64,000 nt of DNA from Citrus sinensis (taxonomy: Eukaryota; Streptophyta; Magnoliopsida; Sapindales; Rutaceae): positions 23,319,501 to 23,383,500 of the forward strand of contig NC_068559.1 of NCBI RefSeq assembly GCF_022201045.2, read 5' to 3'. The notes beneath the pieces were generated by a model. The model saw only the letters and a list, made by a program, of their open reading frames with translations, ran no database searches and was not told the origin of the DNA. A program made the translations under genes and the position numbers. This document shows, one piece after another, positions 1-10,809 of this stretch (position 1 is its first letter; every line of letters begins with the position of its first letter).

Positions 1-47
1 ATATTTAAAATGGTTACTCTCAATTTGATGGTTAGTTTTGGTCAATA

Positions 48-55
48 CCGATAAG
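48..55. repeat. Left target-site duplication of the hAT element
   Basis: CCGATAAG, identical to 1608-1615, directly abuts the left terminal inverted repeat. Confidence 0.93.
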
Positions 56-1607
56 CAGAGGCGGAGCCAGCATCGGACCAGGTGGGGCACATGCCCCAGC
101 TGGCTTTCAAAATTTTTTTTGATGGTTTTCTTAAAAAAATATATTTTATTTATTATTTATCAAAATGCCCCACATAAATTTTAAAACTCTGAAAGTGCCC
201 ACATAATTTTAAAAATATTTCACGTTGCCCCTAACTTAAATGTCTAATTCTAAATAATTTGATTAACTATTATAATATCATAAAAATCAATAAAGACAAA
301 TGAGAGAACCTTTATCAAATGAAATTCATTAAAAAATTAATTAAAATAAGTAAAATCTTAGCTTTCCGCTTTCTCTCGTCTCTTCCATAGTTCCATGAAA
401 TAAAGTGTGGTGGGTGGACTCCATAGCAGATTAGGCGATTTGCAGTGCTCCCTGATCGTCACCATGCGCGTGATGTTTTTTAATTCTAATTTTTTATTTC
501 ATTATTTTTTTCTATTTTAAAATTGCTAATTTTATTATATAGCTTAAATTTGAAGTTCATGCAAACATTTGATTTTGTGTTTACTTTATACTTGATGAAA
601 AATATTCTTGGTTTTGCAAGTGATTTGTCACAAGCATTACAAAGGAAAGATCAAGATTTTGTGAATTCCATGAAATTAGTTAGTATTTACAAACTAGGTC
701 TACAAAGGATGAGGGAACATGGATGAAATTCTTTGCTTAGTCAAGTTTCTTCATTTTGTGAGAAGCATTTTATTATTGTTCCTGTCATGGAAAATATGTT
801 TCTAACCCCTGGAAGATCAAGGCATAGAGCACAAGGGATCACAAATATGCATCATTATCGCATTGACCTATTTTGTACTATTTTGGATATGCAACTTCAA
901 GAGTTAAACAGTCGTTTTAATGAGGTAAACACTAAATTACTTATGTGCTTGGCTTGTTTATGTCCAAAAGATTTATTTGCAGCTTTCAATAAAGAAACGT
1001 TATTGCACCTTGCTCAATTTTATCTAAAAGATTTTTCTCCAATTGATCTCATGGCACTAGATACTTAACTTGATGTTTACATAATGGATATGCAGTCTAG
1101 TGTTGAGTTTTCAGGATTAAACATGATTTGTGATCTTGCACAAAAAATGGTTGAGACTAATAAGCACAAGGTGTTTTCATTGGTCTATTTATTAGTCACA
1201 TTAGCATTAGTTTTACCAGTTGCCACTACCACTGTTGAAAGAGTTTTTCCAGCTATGAATTATGTGAAGAATCGACTACGAAGTTGAATGGAAGATGAAT
1301 GGTTGAATGATAATCTGGTTGTGTACATTGAAAAAGATGTATTTGATTGTATTGATAATGAAATTATTTTACAGCATTTTCAACGCATGAAATCTCGTTG
1401 GGGAATTCTTGATTAGAACAATTGTAATAAGTAAATTTATTATTAATTTATATTATAGTTGCAATTCTATGTATTGTTATCTAAATTTTCAAAATTTATT
1501 ATCAATTTATATTATATTGCGATTTTATGTGTTGTAATATAAATTTTCAAAATTATACTACATTTTTAGTGTGCCCCAGATCAATTTAATTCCTGGCTAC
1601 GTCCCTG
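56..1607. mobile_element. Decayed hAT-superfamily DNA transposon
   Basis: The ends are imperfect 15-bp terminal inverted repeats: CAGAGGCGGAGCCAG at 56-70 and, on the complementary strand, CAGGGACGTAGCCAG at 1593-1607. An identical 8-bp direct repeat CCGATAAG lies immediately outside at 48-55 and 1608-1615, the target-site duplication size of hAT elements. Inside is a transposase remnant ending in a hAT dimerisation region. At about 1.55 kb it is shorter than an autonomous copy should be; the N-terminal zinc finger and most of the catalytic region are not recognisable, so it looks internally deleted and dead. GGGGCA/TGCCCC motifs recur near both ends and could be subterminal transposase-binding repeats (inference). 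Confidence 0.93.
562..1416 (+). pseudogene. hAT transposase remnant (ZMYM1/TTF-zinc-finger-like family, C-terminal half)
   Basis: One reading frame stays aligned from about 562 to the final TAG at 1414-1416 and resembles the C-terminal half of plant hAT transposases of the TTF-type zinc-finger/ZMYM1-like group. Recognisable pieces are SQALQRKDQDF, an FCEKH stretch, a GRSRHRAQ stretch and the hAT dimerisation block ATTTVERVFPAMN followed by YIEKDVFD. The frame is broken by three in-frame stops: TGA at 724-726, TAA at 1066-1068 and TGA at 1285-1287. I see no frameshift. The N-terminal zinc finger and upstream catalytic portion are missing, so no functional transposase can be made. Confidence 0.85.
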
Positions 1608-1615
1608 CCGATAAG
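1608..1615. repeat. Right target-site duplication of the hAT element
   Basis: CCGATAAG, identical to 48-55, directly abuts the right terminal inverted repeat. Confidence 0.93.
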
Positions 1616-2890
1616 AGCAAAAAAATTCATTGTGGATGGAATGGAAGTTCAATAATATTCAATTTTTATTCGTCGTGATTGAAACTTCATCGCCATATAT
1701 GCAATATATTTTTTCTTTTTTGAGAAACCATATACGCAATTTTAGAGATGCAAAAAAGGATAAATTTGTCCCGCCGTGGTGAAGTTTCTTGCTGTCTGAC
1801 TATTTGACTTTGAACAGTCATTATCTCATAAAATCAGGCAGAATATCGAGATAGGGAGACCGTGGAGGAAGAAAGAAGAAAAAGAAATAAATGTAAATAC
1901 AAAGGAAAGTAAGGGGTGCAGTCAAAAAAGGTCAAAAAGAGGTACCATGTACCGAAAGTGCATAATTTCGTCCCTATTTTCATACACACAGTTTACATTT
2001 ATCGCATTGTATTAGCTTAAATCTGTTACTAGTTTTAAATATTTCAACTGGTTGATACTTGAATTCATTTCTGCTAATTGAATACACAATCAATCTATCA
2101 TTGATTGAATTGGATTTCGCAAATTCATTTGAGTCTCTAACAGAATGACTACATTCATTAACTTTTAATAGTTTTTTTAAAAATTTTCTACAATAATAAA
2201 AAAATCATTTATATGAGAAGTTTTATCATACTAATCATTAACATTTAATCATACACATAATTATTTGCATTACCCTAGAAGGTATAGCCTATATTCACGA
2301 TAAATTCACGTCCTTTCCTCATAATATTTTATTTTATTTTTTATACATTGCAGGTCCAAAGCATGAATACGATACATAAATATTTTTGTTTGGTAAATAT
2401 ATACTTTAAAATTTGAAAAATTTGAAGTGTTTTCAGCGTAAAAAAATAAAAGAAAAAATTCCTAAACAATGCAGAAACATTTATTTTATTTTATTTTCAC
2501 CTTGGGCGACGACTGATAACTCATAACTGATTGGCTAATCAAATTCTTAATTAATTGTTCTTAAATCATTTAAAAAAAAAACAAATTGTTCTTAAATGTT
2601 GATTATATATTTTTAGCCAACCGACAGCTGGCAAAGAGGCTGAGCAGGTCTGTCTCCTCTTTCCTCACCGGCAATTGCGGGCACCACTTCCCTTCTCTTT
2701 TCCCGCTCCTCAACTTGTTCTTTGTCCCTTTTATCAAATGCCGCCAAAAGTAAATTCCAAATTCTTGCAAGGGCATTTTCGTAACCCCAAATATCCACCC
2801 ATAGTAATCCTCGCAATTTCCTAATTATTTCCATCGTGCCACCCTTGTGGACTGAATCTTGACCGTCCATCTCATCACCAAATCTCGAAA
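1616..2890. other. Intergenic AT-rich sequence
   Basis: No convincing gene. The only longer open stretch (2613-2870, minus) has no recognisable domain and lies in the upstream region of the BAH/Agenet gene. The last part is presumably promoter of that gene. Confidence 0.5.
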
Positions 2891-2898
2891 CCCTAGCA

Positions 2899-2908
2899 TT
2901 ATATATAT
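2899..2908 (+). promoter_or_regulatory. Candidate TATA box of the BAH/Agenet gene
   Basis: TTATATATAT sits about 140 bp upstream of the start codon at 3049, a usual distance for a plant core promoter with a 5' UTR of roughly 110 nt. Placement is by position only. Confidence 0.45.
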
Positions 2909-3048
2909 GTTACATCCCAGCTTTAAAATTCTCCGTTTGAATTTCTCGTAACGCTCTCTAAACAGCTTTTAAAATTTTTCTGTCTCCTTTTTTTTAATCT
3001 AATTTTTTTAAATAAATTATTTTTTTCTCGTTCCGGTTCGAAATCATC

Positions 3049-6000
3049 ATGGAGGGAGTGGCCATAGGAGCGCAGGCGTCGAGCAGCACGGCGTCGTGTT
3101 ACGTCAGCTGGGAGGAGGTGAACGCGTCCAGCGACAGGGGAAGAAGAGAGGTTCATTATTATTTGAAGAGGGGAGATGGTTGCGGTTCAGATCTGGCCGT
3201 GATAGGGAAAGAGAAGAGCTCCAGGCACATGTCGTATCGCTACGTTATTTCGAATACATCCTTTACGACGTCGCTTTACAAGCTCAGATCAAGACGCGAG
3301 GTCGTTGATTGGCTTAATTCAATTGTTTCAGGTTGATAACTTCCTCCTCTTTATAATTTTTCTGGGATTAATTCTGTTGTCGTTAAAAAGAGAGAGAGAG
3401 AAGTCTGGGAATACGTTTGTTCCTGTCTGCCTTTCTTCTTCGGGGTTTAGGTTTTCGGAGAACAAAAGTTTTATTTTATTAGATCCGGGTGGTCACATCT
3501 GGGGTGTCTTTTGATTTTTGTTGCTTTCAAATTATATATATTTTTTCCCATCTCATAACTTGCTTCATATCTCTAAATATTTTTTTTATCGTATGACTGT
3601 TTCAAATTATATTAATTTCAGTCTTATAAACTGCTGTTTCTCTCCAATCGCAATTTTTTCCCCTGAGATTTTGACGAATCTGGGAAATTTTGCTACTTTT
3701 TTTTCTGGTTCATTGTTTGTGAATTGTTCGAAATAGATATTGAAAAACCATTTATTTGGGTGTTATATTTGGAAAGGCGAATCTGTTTTATATTCTTTTA
3801 ATTTTCAGTACGAAGTTTTGTGTGCTTTTGAAATTCACATTCGTTCCTACCTCTTGGTTATCCTCCGGTTTTTGCCGATCTTCTTGTGATTTCCCTCCTG
3901 TGAGGTGTTTCTGAATTTTTTTTTTGGGTTTTCTATAAAATTGATATTTCAAGTGAAATATTTAGATTTAGATTCACGTTGTTATCAGATATTTTTATTT
4001 CCTCAAAATTAAGTGTCTTTATTTTGTTCTTTTTTTCATTTATTTTTATATGCATAATTCTTTTTGGTGTTTTTATGTTTAGGTATATTTGTTGGGTGGT
4101 GTGTTTTATGTGTAGTGGTTCTTAGTTGTTACCCCATTTCCTCTCCCTGGTAACTGACTATGATCTGGACTGCAGGATTACCAGTACAATTTAAAGAGCT
4201 GGTTGAGATCGTGAAGTCCTATGCCTTCAAATTATCTAGGTTAAGATCTTTCACAAACAACAAAAAAAGGAAAAAAAAAAAGAATCCCTATTGTTGAGAT
4301 ATAAGTTAATCTATTAAATATGTATTGCTGAGATGTTTCCTATAGTGTTTTGGCATGTTTTGATTGTGTGAAACACTTTATGGTTGGGTTAATTATCATT
4401 GATTTTTACTTGTTATAAGCATTAAGGTGATGCTAACTGATTATGAGAAAAAAAATTTTTAGGTTCACCTGTTCTGAAATCATCTCAATTCGCCGGTCGC
4501 TTTTTGGGTGGTAAAGAGGTCCGTCTGTTAGATGGGGAATCCTTTAAGGTATGAATGATATTAAAAACTTTTTATATTTTTTAAACCTTCTAAGATTCTC
4601 TCCTGGCTGGTTTCTTGGTTTAATTTGATTTTAACTAGCTTCTACATCTTCTTTCTTCTCAGGATGTCCAATCCGGGACACTGGGCCAATATACCAAAGA
4701 ATTTTTATGGTTAGGTTCTTCATGGATGTCTAGAAAAAAGCGGAAGCACTATCAGTCTTTCTGCCGGAATGGTGTTAAAGTATCTGTGAGTGTTCCCTGC
4801 AATTTTGAACAAATGTTTCTGAGCCTGTGTTTCCTACTCCTTGGATATTATTTTCATTGCATTCTTCGTCGAAACGATACAACTTGTATCGTGCTTTTCA
4901 TTCTCTCGTTGACATCTTGCAGGTTCATGACTTTGTTTACGTGTTAGCCGAGGAAAATAAAAGGCTCATTGCTTACTTGGAAGACATGTACGAGGATTCT
5001 AGAGGCAATAAAATGGTTGTGGTACGATGGTTTCACAAAATTGATGAGGTTGGTATATTTTTGCCTCACAATTTTAATGACAGAGAGATTTTCTTTTCTC
5101 TTTGTCTTCAAGATCTCAGCATCGAGTGCATAGATGGATTGGCTACCGTCCTCAGTCCCCAACACTTCGAGAAGTTTATGAATGAGGTGACGTATCCTCA
5201 GCTGCAACCATTTATATGCGACAAGCAGTTTGAAAATGATGATGTGAAGCCATTTGATATAACTCTGGTTAAAGGTTACTGGAGACAAGAAATAATTAGA
5301 CATTTGTTCACTTTTACTTCTCCAAAGAATTGTTCAAGTTCTCAGCAACCTTTTGATGGCCAAAGAGCAGAAAAGATTGTGAATGATGTAGTTGAGACCA
5401 GGCCTAAGAAGAGGCTACGTCAATCAAAAGATGCTGATGTGTGTGATTACACCAACAGGAAAGAACCTATGGATGCAGCATGTATGGATCTGAAGACTTC
5501 AACTAAGAGTTCTGTTGATGGAGTGGGCACTCTAGCTGGAGTTGGTGCTGCTGCCCTTTTGTCCAAGAAAGAAGCTGATCCAAGTTCTCAATACTTGAAA
5601 GTTGGTTCTCATGTTGAAGTGCTCTCTCAGGACAGTGGCATGCGAGGATGTTGGTATAGAGCTTCGGTAATCAAGAAACACAAAGATAAAGTGAAGGTCC
5701 GATATAATGATGTACAGGATGCTGCAGATGAAGTTAACCTCTTAGAGGTATGCCACATGATAATATTGATTTCTGAAGGATGATCAGAGGCTACACATTT
5801 CCCACTATTTGATAACTAATTTTTGTTGGTTATACGTTGCAGGAGTGGGTTTTGGCATCCCGGGTTGCAGCTCCTGATCAATTAGGACTTAGGGTTTCTG
5901 GCAGGAGAATAGTTCGACCATCGCCAGAATCGCATAAAGGCAGAGTATCATGGGCCATTGATGTTGGGACAATTGTTGACGCTTGGTGGCATGATGGCTG

Positions 6001-6716
6001 GTGGGAAGGAATTGTGATTCAGAAGGATTCTGAAGATAAACTACATGTCTATTTCCCAGGTTAGGAAAATGCTTGTTGCGTTCTTCAAAATTTACGCTTA
6101 TCTGCTATCATGGTCTCATTTTTTTTTTTTAAATGATGCATTTGTTCTTAATCTTTGCATTTCTCATATTTTTGCAGGAGAAAAGCAAAAATCAATCTTC
6201 AGCCGTGGTGACTTGAGACATTCTCAAGAATGGTTTGGAAATGGGTGGATGTTTATAAAGGAAAGATCTGATGTTGTGAGTTCTATATTATGTTGCTCGG
6301 GAACAAAGCAAGATGAGGAGAAATCATGTGATGGCAACTCAGTGCAAGCTACTCTCTGCGTTGGTGGACAGCAATTTAATATTGAAACTGAGCATGGTGA
6401 ATCTCTTTCAGATTCTGGAGATGACAAGATCAAAAACTCGAATCCAGTTCTAGATCTTGCAAAGGATGATTTGCTTGCCCAGTTGAAGTGGAAGTCATCA
6501 AGGAAGAGAAGACGTGGTGGTGGGAGCTCTGTCCATAGGCTGCATTGTAGTGATCCTGAGGGTAAACACACCCGGGCAGTGGTGGGATCAGGTTTTTGTG
6601 AAAGATTTTTGTTTCCGGCATCTATAAAAGTTGATGATAACTGCAAGTACATGAGAGGCTCTTTATTCAAATCTTCAGTTGTGTCTCCTCTTACAAGCTT
6701 GGTTATGTCTAGGTGA
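3049..6716 (+). CDS. BAH domain plus tandem Agenet domain protein
   Basis: Exons 3049-3331, 4463-4548, 4663-4785, 4923-5747, 5843-6059 and 6178-6716 join to a 690-residue protein with consistent intron phases. The BAH domain covers roughly residues 115-290 (VRLLDGESFK, FLWLGSSWMSRKKRK, HDFVYVLAEE, VRWFHKIDEVG). Two Agenet/Tudor-like units follow at about 388-535 (YLKVGSHVEVLSQDSG, GCWYRASVIK, then VGTIVDAWWHDGWWEG and KLHVYFPGE). Basic stretches RPKKRLRQ and KSSRKRRR could be nuclear localisation signals. The architecture matches Arabidopsis AT1G68580-type proteins. BAH and Agenet modules are known nucleosome or histone-tail readers, so a nuclear chromatin-reading role is likely; the exact mark cannot be read from sequence. 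A 64-nt exon-like segment at 4176-4239 is left out because including it breaks the frame. Confidence 0.9.
4176..4239 (+). other. Candidate frame-breaking cassette exon in intron 1 of the BAH/Agenet gene
   Basis: This 64-nt segment is preceded by CTGCAG and followed by GTTAAG, so it could be spliced. Its length is not a multiple of three. If included between the first and second coding exons, translation would stop at TAA 4512-4514. It could be a regulated poison exon, or simply intron sequence with chance splice sites. Confidence 0.3.
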
Positions 6717-7982
6717 TCAGACGGTCTTATTGCAGATAAGAGGTTCAGGTCCATGCTAGCAAGTAGATGTTAGTTTCTTAGCTTTGGTCTGATCAGAAGT
6801 ATGTATAGTATGTGGTGCATCTTCTGGATGCATCTTTCTGTTGGGGCATAGTAATTCACTATCACACGATGCCTGTCAGTTCTGAATATGTTTTATGAGA
6901 AGTCCCAGCATCCGAGTTCTCTCAGCCTGTGTTTTTATGTAACCATGGCCTGTATTTGTCAGGTGGCAATTTTGGATGCAGTAGAATAACCTCTTAGGTT
7001 TCTAACCTTCTCTGCTAATTTTGTACCAGTTGCTTCATGTAACCTGTATATCATTTTTCTGATGGTAAAGTTTTAACTCGCCTGTAAATTGGCTTTAACT
7101 CAACATGTGTTCTATCCCTGCAATTGAAATGGGATTGGTTAATGTGTAGATTTTTAATGTTATTGTGTCGGTTTTTAATGCTTGAATGTGTTTGGTGGAG
7201 GATTGTATAGTACTTTGGATAAACCTTGAAGACCGACTTTCTGCAGCGAGACTTGTCTATTGAAAATTTGAAATTAACGTACGCCGAACTTCGTATGGGA
7301 CAGCTTAGGCTATCAACAGAGATAGTGATATGTATACAAAAAACAGTGAGTGTGATATATGTACACAAAAAGTAGTATAAAAGATAATATATAATCATTA
7401 GAAAATGAAAAACAATTCACTATGAGATAAGAATTTTTCAAACTTTTTGAATGTCTTGAACCAAATTTTCCACTACTTTTGGTACATAGCCCTAAATTTT
7501 CTACTACTTTTGGTACATAGCCTACGCCACTTGTTTCGACGACTTTGTTTTCTGGACCTCCTGTTCGTGTACGTTGCATCCGGCAATGCAGAAGCAGTTG
7601 CGAACCTTCTTGTGAATTTAAGTTTCAATTGCTTGCTTGTAGGAATTGAACCTCAAGTTCAGTTTGCAAAAAAAATTATCACTCATCTTTATTACACAAA
7701 TTTGTTTTATTTTCGTATTTATCTTATCGTCAAATACAATCGCGAATGTTATTGGTAAAGTAAAAAAATTGTGATGAAAAGACGGTGCCTGTTAACCGTT
7801 AATATCATTAAGCATAAGATAGAACAATACGTCTTGTCAACATCAGAAAAGAAAAAGGAAAAAGGAACAAACCAGGTAAATATCTGGCCCTCAAGCTTTG
7901 AGCCTCATAGTTGGTGTCTTTAGTGAACGTTGAGGCTCTTGGGCAGCTAGCGCCAAGATGAAGCTCTCCAGGCTCCAACGGT
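6717..7982. other. 3' UTR of the BAH/Agenet gene and intergenic sequence
   Basis: The first several hundred bases are probably 3' UTR. The remainder has no supported gene. A short direct repeat lies at 7463-7524. Confidence 0.5.
7463..7524. repeat. Short tandem duplication, period 31 bp
   Basis: AAATTTTCCACTACTTTTGG at 7463 recurs with one change at 7494, followed in both copies by TACATAGCC. Two adjacent copies of about 30 bp. Confidence 0.8.
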
Positions 7983-7989
7983 TATAAAG
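7983..7989 (+). promoter_or_regulatory. Candidate TATA box of the first HMA gene
   Basis: TATAAAG in a GC-richer context, about 520 bp upstream of the ATG at 8503. The coding exon is preceded by an intron-like 3' splice site (TTTCGCAG, ending at 8474), so a 5' UTR intron would account for the distance. Inference from position. Confidence 0.4.
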
Positions 7990-8502
7990 GGGCGGCTATG
8001 TCTTATTCAGAAGAAAAACACAGCTCTATCTTGGTTAATTAATTTGCAGTTGTACCTAATCTCATCAAATGAATTGACTGATTAATTGAAACTCAAAAGT
8101 TGTACAGCAATAAGAGTTTAGTCGTATAAGCAATCTCTAAATAATAATTTCACAGTAGAAATTTTTTAAAACAATAAGTGGGTATGTGGGGCTCCCTCTG
8201 CGAAAGAAGCATCTTTGTCAACCAGGCACAAAAGTCCTTTTATACTTTACTGTGTGTTAATCTTCCTGCTTCATCATTTTCATTCCCTTATTTCATCTCC
8301 AACAATTGAAGCATCTTAAAAGTCAAAAAGATGGCCTTCCTCTTTCAGTACAGAGGGATCAGCTAATAAACAGTTCAGTATCCTTTTCTAATCGTTCTCT
8401 TTCACTTACTCATCCTCCTGCAAGATGGGATTTAACCCCGTTACCATATTTGCTTAAATAAATTGCTTTCGCAGTGTGTTTGGAAAATCACGTAGCAACG
8501 TA

Positions 8503-9645
8503 ATGGCTGCTGTTTCTGATGATGATGATGGGGTTAAAAACAAGGAGCTTCCAGGAATTGAATTCAAGAAATCAAGAAGAACTAAGTCGCTTACTGGAAC
8601 TAGCCTTGCTTCCATTGAATCATTATCCATGCCTCTTGTTTGTATTCTCTCTTATTCTATGAAGTTGGTTTTGAATTTTTTCCCACCCCCCGGTGGATTT
8701 TGGCTTAGTTTGTGCTTCTTGCCAATGCCAGGTCCAGGAAGTTGTTCTATCAGCGGATATTCGGTGCTCTGAATGTCAGAAAAGAGTTGCTGATATGATG
8801 TCCAAACTGAACGGTGAGATTTCAGTATAGGGCTTTCTGCTTTCTTATCTTATCTCGTCAAGTTGTTTCACAATTGCTTTGGGCTGTTTCTCTGAACACT
8901 TAGCTAGAGGAATCTTCGAACCAGTGTTGCCACATGCAGTTCTTTTACCAGCTAAAAAGTAGGTCTCCATTTTCCACACAGTGTATTCGGAGGTGGTCCA
9001 GGGTTTGTACCTCATATGGGCATCACTAAAACTTTTGTATAGCCTTTTGCTCTTTTCCTAGAGTAGAATCTTTTTATGCCAAAAATTATAAAAAGAAAAC
9101 TGTCTTTACTCAATATTTATGCAAAATGATCCGAAATTCAGAGTTTCAGACAGAACATGTGACAAAAATAGAGCCACAGAATTTAAAGCAAAACAAAAGA
9201 CTGTGCAACAAGCCAGTTATCTTGCTATTTTTCTTTGCAAGCTGTAATTATAATGTTAAGTTGCTTAATGGTGTTTACTTGTTCAGTGGCACTGCATGTC
9301 TCCAATGGATAAGCTGGACTGCTGTAGTAGTTCTTCAGCTACAGCAACATCTTTGAAAATTGGAACTTTCTTTTAGATTTTCTTCGGCTAGGATCAGATT
9401 AATGTTTCATTTGAATTATGAATCCAATGTTTTGTAATCCATTGGATTAGCATGGATTCTAAAAATTTGCATATTGGGCAGAGACAGAGTCTGTGTTGGT
9501 CAATGTGTCGGAGAAGAAGGTAACACTCACAAGTAGATATCCTGTTGTTGTTGAAGTATCTAAAAGGCAAATTACAGCAGTACGCAGGAATCCTCTACAA
9601 AAAATTGCCATTATCAAGCGAATTTTTGGCTCTTCCAGCAGGTGA
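8503..9645 (+). CDS. Small heavy-metal-associated (HMA) domain protein
   Basis: Exons 8503-8637, 8732-8813 and 9482-9645 give a 126-residue protein. After an acidic and basic N-terminal tail of about 45 residues comes an HMA-type ferredoxin-like fold: VQEVVLSADIRCSECQKRVA with a CxxC metal-binding pair, then VLVNVSEKKVTLTSRYP and a C-terminal basic segment ending FGSSSR. No C-terminal CaaX box is present, so it is not a typical isoprenylated HIPP. Plant proteins of this kind bind copper or other soft metals or act in protein interactions; the metal here is unknown. The frame stays open upstream of the ATG to the splice acceptor at 8474, so an upstream coding exon cannot be excluded. It lies head-to-tail with a second HMA gene at 10423. 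Confidence 0.78.
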
Positions 9646-10422
9646 TTACAGGTAAAAAAAGATCCAGCTGCTGGAATAGATAGCTTTTAATAAGAATGTT
9701 CTATGCTGTATTTACAATGTATTCTATGCGGAATTTACAATGTACATACTTATTGTTTCACAGGGAAATATAAATCCAAGATGTAGCTTGTATTTGAGTG
9801 TTATTACATTACAATGAAATAAGATTTTGAAGACATACTTAGTACCAACTTTGATGCGCTTGTTTCATTTTCTTTTCTGTTTTTTGTTTCATTTTGCTCT
9901 CAATATATCTTGAGGGAGTCAATTTAGGGTAACTTATGCTTAAATTTTGTGAAACATAAGACTTTGTAAGCAAGAAAGAGTTGCTTGATAATGTTGCATG
10001 AGGTGATACAAAGCATTTGCCTGAAGTGATGTTTACCCCTTAGTTTGTTACATAAAGTAAAGAAACCTTGGACATGAAGTGAAGAATAATAAGGCAAGCA
10101 CGGAACCTAAAAGTGTTCTTTCTCAGTTTAAGGAGAATCAGATCCCAGTTTTGAAGGGAAAGGATTTCCAAAAGACAATCCGGAAGTTGAAATATTAGTT
10201 GGTCCATTTTGATTCACATTCTCCAATTCCGGCCTTTACTTTCCATTCACTTTTTAAAGCCATCAAATCTTGACACAGATTCCTGCAAATTGCCAAAGTT
10301 CATGCAGGAAAGACAGGTGCTTATTTCTAACAATACCGCCTTTCTTTTATCATCAAATGACAAATCAATATTAACAGGGCCTCATTTTCTTTCTTATATC
10401 TCTAAAACTGTAGATTCTTTGC

Positions 10423-10809
10423 ATGGTGATGAGAATTAACCTAGACTGCAATGGCTGCTGCAGAAAACTGAGGAGAATACTTCTCAACATGAAAGGTGAG
10501 ATGGGGTATTTGAGATTTTCGTCGATTAAGAATTTGAAGTTTCAGTGATTAATGTTGACAGTCTCTCTTTTGTTTCATACATTTGATGAAGAGATAGAGG
10601 CACATTTGATTGAGAAGCAGCAATGCAGGGTTAGTGTATGCGGGAGATTTAGACCGTCAGATGTAGCCATAAAGATAAGAAAGAAGATGAATCGTAGAGT
10701 TGAAATACTGGAAATTCAAGAGCATAATGAAAGCAATGAACCAGCTGATCAGAAACCTACGAATGAACAAGCTGATCAGAAACCTACGAATGTGATTTGT
10801 GGTTGTTGA
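10423..10809 (+). CDS. Second small HMA domain protein
   Basis: Exons 10423-10495 and 10592-10809 give 96 residues. It opens directly with the HMA core: MVMRINLDCNGCCRKLRRIL, the usual CxxC pair extended to CNGCC. EAHLIEKQQCRVSVCGRF and VAIKIRKKMNRRVEILEI complete the beta-alpha-beta pattern. The tail carries a short internal repeat of ADQKPTN and ends VICGC. This is not a CaaX motif, although the final CxC resembles Rab-type prenylation ends. An in-frame stop just upstream supports this ATG. It is probably a metal-binding or HIPP-like protein derived from the same ancestor as the 8503 gene, but the two are well diverged. Confidence 0.75.

Noticed and set aside
2613-2870. 85-residue minus-strand open frame
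   Set aside because: No recognisable domain, no splice or promoter context, and it overlaps the upstream region of the BAH/Agenet gene.
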